A stretch of 33,373 nucleotides of DNA from CAYJAZ01 sp964371865 (lineage in GTDB: Bacteria; Desulfobacterota; Desulfovibrionia; Desulfovibrionales; Desulfovibrionaceae): contig CAYJOR010000028.1 in assembly GCA_964371865.1 (NCBI GenBank), forward strand, positions 1 through 33,373. Direction: 5' to 3'. Of the stretch, positions 7,324-14,210 are shown one piece after another; positions within the stretch are counted from its first letter, which is position 1, and each line of letters begins with the position of its first letter. The notes below the pieces were generated by a model that was given only the letters and a program-made list of their open reading frames with translations, ran no database searches and had not been told where the DNA came from. The translations under genes and the position numbers were made by a program.

Positions 7324-8160
7324 TTAAAATTTATATTTAATTTTTATCTCGCCGGCATGAAATTTTTTCTCATTTCCGTATTCTCCATTATAGTGAAGAT
7401 CCACACTCGAGTTTTCATCACTCCACGTAATTCCTGTTTGTAGAAGTATTCTATTTTCATCACTTATATCTAAACGTGAATTATCTCTAGCAATATTTAG
7501 AGGTTTAGCAACTTCACTACCACTAATATTACGTCTAAAACCTACTCCAATACTTGGTTGGATAAACGAATTATCTTCAAGTAAAAAACTCCCTTGCAAA
7601 TTTACCATTAAACTTGCATACATTGCACCATAGTACGATTTTCCTACGCTTTCTGCATAACCGGGATTTTCTATAAAAAAGAAATTTGCTTGTAAATTTG
7701 AAGTCTGGAGATACGATATACCAATTTCCGGAACAATAACAGTATTAGAATCTAGTTTACTGATATAACCCGCGGATACACCAGAATAAATTGTATAGCT
7801 CTTCTTATCATTTTCAGAAGTTCCACTATTTAATTCACTCATTTGCTTATCAGTACCACTCAGTGAAATTTGACTTTTTAAGTAAAGATTATTGTCAAGA
7901 ATGATATTGCTTTCTGAGCCAAGTGAATAAAGAAGTCTATCAGACTTTAATCTATTTTCAGTTTTTATTTTTGACTCATTAAAACCTAGATAAAAGCCAC
8001 GCTGTAAATTATCATCAAAATAGTAAGTAGCTCCGAAAAGGTACGCATTTGATGAGTCATATAAATCTTTTTGTATATTATTTTCTGCAAAAGCATAATC
8101 CGCCACGAAAAAAGGTAACACAATTAGCATTTTCTTTAGTATACTAGATATATAAGACAT
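7324..8160 (-). CDS. Predicted outer-membrane beta-barrel protein, function unknown
   Basis: I do not recognise the family. The reading frame could start further upstream, but ATG 8160 follows a strong AAAGGAGGGG and opens with a signal peptide: a basic start, a hydrophobic core MLIVLPFFVA, and a likely cut after AFA at residue 25. The 278-residue product then has repeated alternating strands rich in Tyr, Ser, Asn and Gly (for example LFGATYYFDD, IQPSIGVGFRRN) and ends in KYKF. A terminal aromatic residue after alternating positions is the usual signal for insertion by the BAM complex. Twelve or so strands fit the length. It has its own promoter (8210-8238) and terminator, so it is monocistronic. 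It resembles autotransporter or Omp barrels in composition but has no passenger domain. Confidence 0.8.
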   Translation of the reverse strand: MSYISSILKKMLIVLPFFVADYAFAENNIQKDLYDSSNAYLFGATYYFDDNLQRGFYLGFNESKIKTENRLKSDRLLYSLGSESNIILDNNLYLKSQISLSGTDKQMSELNSGTSENDKKSYTIYSGVSAGYISKLDSNTVIVPEIGISYLQTSNLQANFFFIENPGYAESVGKSYYGAMYASLMVNLQGSFLLEDNSFIQPSIGVGFRRNISGSEVAKPLNIARDNSRLDISDENRILLQTGITWSDENSSVDLHYNGEYGNEKKFHAGEIKIKYKF

Positions 8161-8209
8161 AATCCCCTCCTTTGAAAGGATTAAATACAGTTCATATCCA
8201 CCTAAAAAG

Positions 8210-8238
8210 AGGATAACAAAGAAGTACTTTTGAGTCAA
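8210..8238 (-). promoter_or_regulatory. Promoter of the barrel-protein gene
   Basis: TTGACT at 8238-8233, 17-base spacer, TATCCT at 8215-8210, about 50 bases before the ATG at 8160. Confidence 0.75.
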
Positions 8239-8292
8239 TAATTATTATCTATTAACTAGGGTGTGTTTTACCTTATTTTAGTTTATGATTTC

Positions 8293-8372
8293 TTGAAAAG
8301 GAAAAGAACATTTTTTTGAATAATGAGCTTTTCACCCTCAAAATCCCCCTTTTGAAAATAATTATGCAGAGA
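8293..8372 (+). repeat. R2 intergenic repeat, copy e (decayed)
   Basis: The right flank GAAAATAATTATGCAGAG (8354-8371) is identical to that of copy a at 7089-7106. To its left are eroded remains of the hairpin (CTTGAAAAGGAAAAG, a T-run, then CACCCTCAA and ATCCCCC). Confidence 0.6.
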
Positions 8373-8386
8373 TAATAAAATTGGAT

Positions 8387-8426
8387 AAAAAAATGTGTTA
8401 GCTGACAAATATCAAACTAACACATT
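8387..8426 (-). terminator. Terminator after the thioredoxin-like gene
   Basis: 10-bp perfect stem AATGTGTTAG / CTAACACATT, then seven Ts on the minus strand. It ends the transcription unit that begins at the promoter at 9744-9772. Confidence 0.85.
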
Positions 8427-8459
8427 CTAGATTATGTTTCTAAGTTTACTTTATAAACA

Positions 8460-8921
8460 TTATAAAGCTTTTTCAATTGCTTCTTTAAGTTCTTCTCCGG
8501 TGATTAAACCAGGATAATTTAGAGTAACCTTAAGGTTTTTATCGTAGACAATATTATGCGGTATTGCAGAAATACGATACGCAAAAGCTATATCGTTATT
8601 TGCATGATATACAGGATAATTTATCTTATGTTCTTCAGCAAATGATTCAAGAGGAGCAACATCTTCATCAACCGATAGTCCTATAATAAGAACATCTTCT
8701 TCTTTTAGTTCTTTACGAACTGCTACGATATCCGGAATTTCTTCTTTACAAGGCGGGCACCAAGTAGCGAAGAAGTTTAGAACTATAACCTTTCCTTTAT
8801 TTTCATTTAATACAGTAAGTAAATCGCTTGCTGTAATCGAAGGTATTTCTTTTGCTAAAGCACTTGAACTAAACCCGATAACAAGCATAAATGAAAATAA
8901 AAGCTTGATAAGATTTTTCAT
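8460..8921 (-). CDS. Periplasmic TlpA/ResA-like thioredoxin
   Basis: A 153-residue thiol-disulfide reductase type protein. It has a signal peptide of about 23 residues (cut after ALA) and the active site WCPPC with Cys55 and Cys58, typical of TlpA/ResA proteins that keep cysteines of cytochromes or other exported proteins reduced. The cis-proline loop reads AIPHN rather than the common VP-T. The membrane partner that would feed it electrons is not encoded nearby. It starts two bases after the rpiB stop codon, so the two are probably co-translated; no functional link between them is evident. A lipoprotein cysteine is absent, so it may be soluble or held by an uncleaved signal. Confidence 0.9.
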   Translation of the reverse strand: MKNLIKLLFSFMLVIGFSSSALAKEIPSITASDLLTVLNENKGKVIVLNFFATWCPPCKEEIPDIVAVRKELKEEDVLIIGLSVDEDVAPLESFAEEHKINYPVYHANNDIAFAYRISAIPHNIVYDKNLKVTLNYPGLITGEELKEAIEKAL

Positions 8922-8923
8922 AT

Positions 8924-9364
8924 CTATCCTTTATAGTCGAGCTCAATTTTCTCTACACGTCTGATATGTCTTCCACCTTCAAATTCTGTAGCGAAAAATT
9001 CATCGACGATTGATAACGCAATCCCCTCACCTGTCACTCTTGTACCAAGGCAAAGAATATTTGCGTCGTTATGTTCACGAGTAGCGCGGGCTTGGAACTC
9101 ACTAGTGCAAAGAGACGCACGAATGTTAGGATGGCGGTTTGCTGCTATAGACATTCCAATTCCAGTTCCACAAATCAAAATTCCATAAGTATTAGGGTCT
9201 TCAGAAACTTTCTTAGCAACTTTATGTGCAGAGTCAGGATAATCGAATGAATCTTTGCTATAAGGACCGAAATCTTCAACGATATGCCCTTTTTTTTGCA
9301 AATGAAGAAGTATCATTTCTTTGTATTCTAATCCTGCATGGTCTGATGCTATAACAACTTGCAT
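8924..9364 (-). CDS. rpiB: Ribose-5-phosphate isomerase B
   Basis: Interconverts ribose 5-phosphate and ribulose 5-phosphate in the pentose phosphate pathway. Hallmarks of the RpiB/LacAB fold are SDHAG (7-11), the catalytic cysteine in LICGTGIGMS (Cys65) and the conserved REHNDANILCLG region with His98. 146 residues is the normal length. It is the third frame of a run: the 83-residue protein ends 14 bases upstream and the thioredoxin begins 2 bases downstream. Confidence 0.95.
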   Translation of the reverse strand: MQVVIASDHAGLEYKEMILLHLQKKGHIVEDFGPYSKDSFDYPDSAHKVAKKVSEDPNTYGILICGTGIGMSIAANRHPNIRASLCTSEFQARATREHNDANILCLGTRVTGEGIALSIVDEFFATEFEGGRHIRRVEKIELDYKG

Positions 9365-9378
9365 ATAATCCTCTTTAT

Positions 9379-9630
9379 TTATATGTTTTTAACTCTGTCA
9401 GAGATTTGAAAATCTCGAAAGCTCTGGTGTTTAATGGTGAGTGTAGCAATTTCATGTTGAATTTCTTGCCTATCAGATGCGGTAGCTAATTTTTTATTTA
9501 ATTGTTTAATTTTGAGGTTAAACATAAAATCTTTTATAAGCCATCGCCATTCACCAACAAGCACCTTCACGCCAAATATAGTGTTTTTACAAACAGCTGT
9601 AAAACTTAAATCTTCAGAAAAAAACGCCAT
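9379..9630 (-). CDS. Small conserved-looking protein, function unknown
   Basis: 83 residues, not recognised. The start at 9630 follows AGGGT at a suitable distance. The first half is moderately hydrophobic and rich in aromatic residues (KVLVGEWRWLIKDFMF); the second half looks helical and charged (KQLNKKLATASDRQEIQHEI), with no cysteine pair or enzyme motif. It lies 14 bases before rpiB and 17 bases after the mini-ORF at 9648-9722, in the same transcription unit. Confidence 0.6.
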   Translation of the reverse strand: MAFFSEDLSFTAVCKNTIFGVKVLVGEWRWLIKDFMFNLKIKQLNKKLATASDRQEIQHEIATLTIKHQSFRDFQISDRVKNI

Positions 9631-9647
9631 GTATGACCCTAAATTTT

Positions 9648-9722
9648 CTATTTAAAAGGTTTTAAAATCAAGTCACGAAGCCATATGATGATACCACGTA
9701 TCCATCCAAATATTTGTCACAT
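9648..9722 (-). pseudogene. Mini-ORF beginning ATG-TGA behind a strong promoter and RBS
   Basis: AAGGAG at 9733-9728 is followed after five bases by ATG (9722), but the second codon is TGA. Past it the same frame continues for 22 codons, QIFGWIRGIIIWLRD then LILKPFK, to TAG at 9648, an amphipathic small-protein composition. A GTG overlapping the ATG/TGA (9720) would give an alternative 15-residue peptide MTNIWMDTWYHHMAS. It could be a small membrane-associated protein whose TGG became TGA, a regulatory start-stop element controlling the genes behind it, or a leader peptide. The class pseudogene is a placeholder; the sequence alone cannot decide. Confidence 0.4.
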
Positions 9723-9743
9723 AAGAACTCCTTTGCTCAAAAA

Positions 9744-9772
9744 ACTATAATACATAGATTATGATTTGTAAA
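9744..9772 (-). promoter_or_regulatory. Promoter of the mini-ORF / 83-aa protein / rpiB / thioredoxin unit
   Basis: TTTACA at 9772-9767, 17-base spacer, TATAGT at 9749-9744. The predicted start near 9737 leaves only a few bases before AAGGAG, so the first thing ribosomes meet is the ATG-TGA at 9722. Confidence 0.8.
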
Positions 9773-9885
9773 TAGTCTATATATACATTCTATTGAATAA
9801 TTAAAAAATATATAATGATAATAAATTTCTTTCACATTGTTCAAAAAAACGAAAGAATTAATTTACAAACACCCCCTAATAAGAC

Positions 9886-9914
9886 TTGATTTTTTTTACG
9901 AGCTTAGATAATAT
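9886..9914 (+). promoter_or_regulatory. Promoter of hpt
   Basis: TTGATT at 9886-9891, 17-base spacer, TAATAT at 9909-9914; hpt begins at 9947. It is divergent from the promoter at 9744-9772. Confidence 0.65.
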
Positions 9915-9946
9915 GGATTAGTTTAGAATATCCTCCAGGAGACAGT

Positions 9947-10501
9947 ATGCCCGAAGCAAATATGCGAGTACTTTTTAGTGCTCAAGAAATACAGCAAAAG
10001 ATTTTAGAAATAACAAAAGAACTAAACCTTTGTTATTCAATGGAAGAATGCACAAACGAAAGTAAAGAATGCCAAAAGCCAGTTGCTTTATGTGTTCTTA
10101 AAGGTGCGCTCTTCTTCTTTGCTGACATCATGAGAGAAGTTGACGTTGATTTTGAAATCGACTTTATTAAACTTTCATCTTATGGAAATTCCACAAGTTC
10201 AAGCGGAAACGTAATACTCACAACTGATACCAAGATTAATCTTGAAGGACGTGATGTGCTTATCATCGAAGATATCGTTGATTCAGGTCACAGTATGGCG
10301 TTTTTACGTGAAGAATTCAAAAAACGCGGAGCAAAATCTATTCGTATAGCATCAATGGTTGATAAACACGAACGCCGTGAAGTTGAAGTTAAAGTTGATT
10401 TTATAGGCTTTACTCTTTCACAAGGTTTTATTGTTGGTTACGGAATGGATTATGCTGAAAAATATCGCTCACTACCTGCAATTTATGAAATAATTACTTA
10501 G
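9947..10501 (+). CDS. hpt: Hypoxanthine phosphoribosyltransferase
   Basis: Purine salvage: hypoxanthine or guanine plus PRPP gives IMP or GMP. The PRPP-binding motif VLIIEDIVDSGHS is at residues 104-116, VLKGALFFFADI forms the pyrophosphate loop (50-61), and VDKHERR and VDFIGF complete the base-binding region. 184 residues is normal. AGGAGA lies four bases before ATG 9947. A 10-residue polar stretch with cysteines (CTNESKEC, 35-42) interrupts the N-terminal part compared with the short classic form. It is the first gene of a plus-strand run with the zinc-ribbon gene 8 bases behind. Confidence 0.95.
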   Translation: MPEANMRVLFSAQEIQQKILEITKELNLCYSMEECTNESKECQKPVALCVLKGALFFFADIMREVDVDFEIDFIKLSSYGNSTSSSGNVILTTDTKINLEGRDVLIIEDIVDSGHSMAFLREEFKKRGAKSIRIASMVDKHERREVEVKVDFIGFTLSQGFIVGYGMDYAEKYRSLPAIYEIIT

Positions 10502-10509
10502 GGGGATCT

Positions 10510-11298
10510 ATGCAAGTTACCTGCTCTCACTGTAGTACTACCTATAATTTACCTTCTGAAAGAGCTAAACCAGGTTCAAAACTTCGCTGTTCAGTATGTA
10601 AAAATGTATTTAAGCTAGGAGAAGACGAACCTGAAGAAAATAAAGAAAGTATAGAATTCGATGGCTTTGGCTCATCAAAAAGCTCAGAATCAAAGAAAGA
10701 AACTTCTGAGAAACCTAAAAAATCGAAGAAAGGTCTTTTAATTTTCTTTATACTAGTTCTACTCATTGGTGGCGGTTCTTTCGCCCTATGGAAGTATACC
10801 GACTTGCTAGCTCCAGTTGAAAAAATTATTACAGACTACCTCTACCCAAATCAAAACATTCCTGCTCAAGAAATTATGCAGATTGATAGAGTTCACCTCA
10901 TAGAGATTAAAAATGTACGTCAGTATAATATCACTAATGAGAAAATTGGTAAAATTTCTGTAATTGAAGCGCAGGTTATAAACAATTTCGATGCTCCACG
11001 TGAACTCATTAAAGTAGAAGCAACTCTCTATGATAAAGCGGGAGCTCCAATAGTAAGTAAATCCCAACTTGCAGGAACATCAGCTTCATTATTCCAACTG
11101 CAAGTGCTAGGCGAAGCAGAGTTAGATCAAGCTCTTTCTAATTCTATAGATATCTTAGCAAATAACTCAAATGTACTGCCAAACGGAATGGTACCTTTTA
11201 TGGTTCTTTTTTACAATCCACCTGCAGAAGCAACTGAATTTGGCGTAAAAGTTATTGACGCAAAACCGGTTGAAGAAATAAAAGTGATTGAAGAATAA
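10510..11298 (+). CDS. MJ0042-type zinc-ribbon membrane protein (DUF3426-like)
   Basis: 262 residues in three parts. The N-terminal zinc ribbon has ligands C5, C8, C27 and C30 (TCSHC, RCSVCKNVF). A low-complexity acidic/Ser/Lys linker spans about 36-73. One transmembrane helix (about 74-95, LLIFFILVLLIGGG) is followed by a periplasmic domain of about 165 residues carrying the DUF3426-like pattern (IEAQVINNFDAPRELIKVEA, LYDKAGAPI). The zinc ribbon would be cytoplasmic. The function of this family is unknown. It is packed between hpt and glpX in one direction, which suggests co-transcription, not a shared pathway. Confidence 0.85.
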   Translation: MQVTCSHCSTTYNLPSERAKPGSKLRCSVCKNVFKLGEDEPEENKESIEFDGFGSSKSSESKKETSEKPKKSKKGLLIFFILVLLIGGGSFALWKYTDLLAPVEKIITDYLYPNQNIPAQEIMQIDRVHLIEIKNVRQYNITNEKIGKISVIEAQVINNFDAPRELIKVEATLYDKAGAPIVSKSQLAGTSASLFQLQVLGEAELDQALSNSIDILANNSNVLPNGMVPFMVLFYNPPAEATEFGVKVIDAKPVEEIKVIEE

Positions 11299-11361
11299 TA
11301 TTGAATAGAATAATAAAATACAATATCAAAGAACAATTTGAATTTGAATGGAGAAATATAA

Positions 11362-12345
11362 ATGCAAACACCTGAAAGAAATATAGGTTTTGACTTAGTA
11401 AGAGTAACAGAAACAGCAGCACTTTCATCAGCAAGATGGCTTGGACGTGGTGAAAAAGAAGCCGGTGACGGCGCAGCTGTTGACTCTATGAGACTCTCCT
11501 TCAACTCATTAGATATAGCAGGTACAATCATTATCGGTGAAGGCGAAAAAGACGACGCTCCAATGCTTTTCAATGGTGAAAAAGTTGGTAATGGTTTTGG
11601 TCCGGCACTTGATATTGCTGTTGACCCTGTTGAAGGAACAAGTCTACTCGCTTATGGTCGCCCTAATGCAATTTCTGTTATTGGTGCTTGTCCTGCGGGT
11701 AAAATGTATTCTCCAGGACCTAGCTACTATATGCAAAAATTAGTTGTTGGACACGAAGCTAAAAATGTTGTGGATCTTGATGCTCCTGTAAAAGACAATC
11801 TTATAAAAGTTGCAAAAGCAGTAGGCAAAGAAATCAATGACTTAGTTGTTTTCGTTCTTGATAAACCTCGTCATCAAAAACTTATTTCTGAAATCAGATC
11901 AGCGGGAGCGCGTATTCTTCTTCACACAGACGGAGATGTTGCCGGCTCCCTTATGGTTTGCGACCCAACTACTGATGTTGATGTTATGATGGGAACAGGA
12001 GGTTCACCTGAGGGTGTAATTTCTGCTTGCGCCGTAAAAGGTATGGGCGGACAAATACTTGCAAGATTAGATCCACAATCTTATGTAGAAAAAGAAGCAA
12101 TTGAAAGTGCCGGAATTGATATGAGAGAAATTCTTTCTGTCGATACCTTTATTAAAGGTGATGACGCTTTCTTTGCTGCAACCGGTATTTCCGGTGGTGA
12201 TTTGCTCCGTGGTGTAAACTATTCAAAAAAAGGTGCTGTAACACATTCAATGGTTATTCGCGCTAAAACAGGAACTTTCAGATATATAGAATCTCATCAC
12301 CAATGGGATAGACTTTTGAAAATTTCTTCACTCAACTACAATTAA
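11362..12345 (+). CDS. glpX: Fructose-1,6-bisphosphatase class II
   Basis: Hydrolyses fructose 1,6-bisphosphate to fructose 6-phosphate, the committed gluconeogenic step. Metal and phosphate motifs of the GlpX/lithium-sensitive phosphatase fold are intact: GEGEKDD (59-65) and DIAVDPVEGT (84-93), followed by GTGGSPEGV. 327 residues is the normal size. GGAGAAATATAA precedes ATG 11362. Together with the pyruvate carboxylase and PEP-synthase-like genes at 23526-30883 it indicates a gluconeogenic capacity. Confidence 0.95.
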   Translation: MQTPERNIGFDLVRVTETAALSSARWLGRGEKEAGDGAAVDSMRLSFNSLDIAGTIIIGEGEKDDAPMLFNGEKVGNGFGPALDIAVDPVEGTSLLAYGRPNAISVIGACPAGKMYSPGPSYYMQKLVVGHEAKNVVDLDAPVKDNLIKVAKAVGKEINDLVVFVLDKPRHQKLISEIRSAGARILLHTDGDVAGSLMVCDPTTDVDVMMGTGGSPEGVISACAVKGMGGQILARLDPQSYVEKEAIESAGIDMREILSVDTFIKGDDAFFAATGISGGDLLRGVNYSKKGAVTHSMVIRAKTGTFRYIESHHQWDRLLKISSLNYN

Positions 12346-12383
12346 TAGCGACATTTTAAAATAATTTTAAGGATTACAAGGTT

Positions 12384-13289
12384 ATGACAAGACAAACTGC
12401 AATACTCTTCCCCGGTCAAGGCTCTCAAACACTTAAAATGGGAAAAGATTTAGCTGAAAAAAATTCTTATGCAATGGACCTCTGGAAAAAAGCTGAAAAA
12501 TACTCATCACTACCTCTTCGTGAAATCTATTGGGAAAGTAATGACGAAACTCTTATGGCAAACACTGCCAATCTTCAACCTGCTCTCACAGTAACAAATC
12601 TTGCACTTTGGCTTGAAAATATGAATAAAATCACTCCTTTAGCTTTTGCTGGACATAGCTTAGGAGAATTTACTGCTCTTGCTGCTTCAAAAACAATTTC
12701 GATTGATGACACTTTGAAACTCGTTTCAATACGTGGTCAACTAATGAACTCAGCAGATCCAAATAAAGAAGGCACAATGTATGTTGTTCTTCGCCTTACA
12801 GCTGAAGAAATTGAGCCGGTTGCAGAACAAATTTCAAAAGAGCTAGGTAAAATTGTTCGCATTGCAAACTACAATACTCCAAAACAATTTGCTATTAGTG
12901 GACATCGTGAAGCTGTTGAAGAACTTGCTGAAAGATTAAAACCACAAAAATCAAAAGCAATTCCATTAGCAGTGAGCGGTGCTTTCCATACTCCGCTTAT
13001 GGCTGAAATAAATAAAGAATTTTCACAAGAACTTGCTAAAGTAGACTGGAATAATCCTATTGCTCCTATCTACGCTAACGTTACTGCAGAAGCTGTTACA
13101 GAGGGCGGAAGAATGCTAGAACTTATGAAAAAACAAGTTGTTTCCTCTGTTTATTGGTCTAAAATTATGACTAATATGTATTCAAACGGAATAAAATCAT
13201 TTACTGAGGTAGGTCCTAAGGGCGTGCTTATCCGTATGGTGCCACATATCATCAATCCAGAAGATATCGAAACAGGTCACTACGAATAG
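12384..13289 (+). CDS. fabD: Malonyl-CoA:ACP transacylase
   Basis: Moves the malonyl group from CoA to acyl carrier protein in fatty acid synthesis. GQGSQ at 11-15, the nucleophile Ser92 in GHSLGEF, Arg117 in IRGQLM and catalytic His202 in GAFHTPLM are all present. 301 residues fits FabD. It is the last gene of the hpt run and stands alone; no other fab or acpP gene is nearby. AAGGATTACAAGG precedes the start at 12384. Confidence 0.95.
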   Translation: MTRQTAILFPGQGSQTLKMGKDLAEKNSYAMDLWKKAEKYSSLPLREIYWESNDETLMANTANLQPALTVTNLALWLENMNKITPLAFAGHSLGEFTALAASKTISIDDTLKLVSIRGQLMNSADPNKEGTMYVVLRLTAEEIEPVAEQISKELGKIVRIANYNTPKQFAISGHREAVEELAERLKPQKSKAIPLAVSGAFHTPLMAEINKEFSQELAKVDWNNPIAPIYANVTAEAVTEGGRMLELMKKQVVSSVYWSKIMTNMYSNGIKSFTEVGPKGVLIRMVPHIINPEDIETGHYE

Positions 13290-13314
13290 TCGTACAAGTA
13301 TATTTACTTTCAAG

Positions 13315-13340
13315 AGGGAGACAAGTTCTCCCTCTCTTCT
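13315..13340 (+). terminator. Terminator of the hpt-fabD run
   Basis: Perfect 9-bp stem AGAGGGAGA / TCTCCCTCT with a 5-base loop, followed by CTTCTTT. Confidence 0.75.
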
Positions 13341-13442
13341 TTAAAAGCTATTTAGAAGTATACACTACTAATTCTATTGTTATCAGGAAAGATAATCATG
13401 AATTAACTTTATAAGAACTCAATAACTATGCAAAGTTTTTAT

Positions 13443-14153
13443 TTATATTTTAGAAAATATTTTTCCTAATGGCTCATTAATAACAAGATCAGCTTTTGAA
13501 TCGTAAGCTGTTTCAGATTTATTAATAAGAACAAGCTTCTTCCCTCTATAATGATTAATAAGTCCTGCTGCAGGATATACAACAAGTGATGTTCCGCCTA
13601 CAATAAGCATATCAGCTTCTTCTATTGCTTTTACAGACGCTTGAACAACGCTATCATCAAGCATTTCTTCATAAAGCACAACATCAGGGCGGATCATCCC
13701 TTTACAGGAGCAATAAGGAATGCCATTTTGTTTTTTTACATCATCTAAACTATAATTTTTATTACACTTCATGCAGTAATTTCTAAGAATAGAACCGTGT
13801 AACTCAAGAACCTTTTCACTTCCACCTGACTGATGCAAGCCATCAATATTTTGTGTCACAACTGCTTTTAGTTTCCCCGCTTTTTCTAGCTTAGCAAGAG
13901 CAAAATGAGTTATATTTGGTTCTGCGCTATGAATAAGTTTATCACGATAAAAACGATAGAATTCCTCTGGATTCTTTTTGAAAAAACTATGAGAAATTAT
14001 AGTTTCAGGAGGATATTTATATTTTTGATTATATAAACCGTCCACACTTCTAAAGTCAGGTATACCACTTTCAGTAGAAACACCGGCTCCGCCAAAGAAT
14101 ACGATATTATTAGATTCTTCTATCCAATCAAAAAAAAAATTATTTGTACTCAT
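13443..14153 (-). CDS. Sir2-family NAD-dependent protein deacylase
   Basis: Removes acyl groups from lysines with NAD as co-substrate. Seen in order: GAGVS (22-26) with PDFRS, QNIDGLH (101-107) and catalytic His119 in LELHG. The zinc site has Cys127 and Cys130 as CMKC, and a second pair as CSC (148, 150), spaced CxC rather than the more common CxxC. Then comes GTSLVVYPA of the NAD pocket. Length 236. An ATG two codons upstream (14159) sits only two bases after AAGGAAG, whereas ATG 14153 has an eight-base spacer, so I prefer the latter. It is convergent with fabD and separated from the c-di-GMP gene by about 50 bases on the same strand. Confidence 0.92.
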   Translation of the reverse strand: MSTNNFFFDWIEESNNIVFFGGAGVSTESGIPDFRSVDGLYNQKYKYPPETIISHSFFKKNPEEFYRFYRDKLIHSAEPNITHFALAKLEKAGKLKAVVTQNIDGLHQSGGSEKVLELHGSILRNYCMKCNKNYSLDDVKKQNGIPYCSCKGMIRPDVVLYEEMLDDSVVQASVKAIEEADMLIVGGTSLVVYPAAGLINHYRGKKLVLINKSETAYDSKADLVINEPLGKIFSKI

Positions 14154-14210
14154 AAACATCTTCCTTATAAGTATAAAAATTGAATAAAACCAAGTATAAA
14201 GAAAGACTTA

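Noticed and set aside
8161..8238. 26-residue upstream extension of the barrel protein
   Set aside because: It would use the promoter region as coding sequence and bury the signal peptide; AAAGGAGGGG marks ATG 8160.
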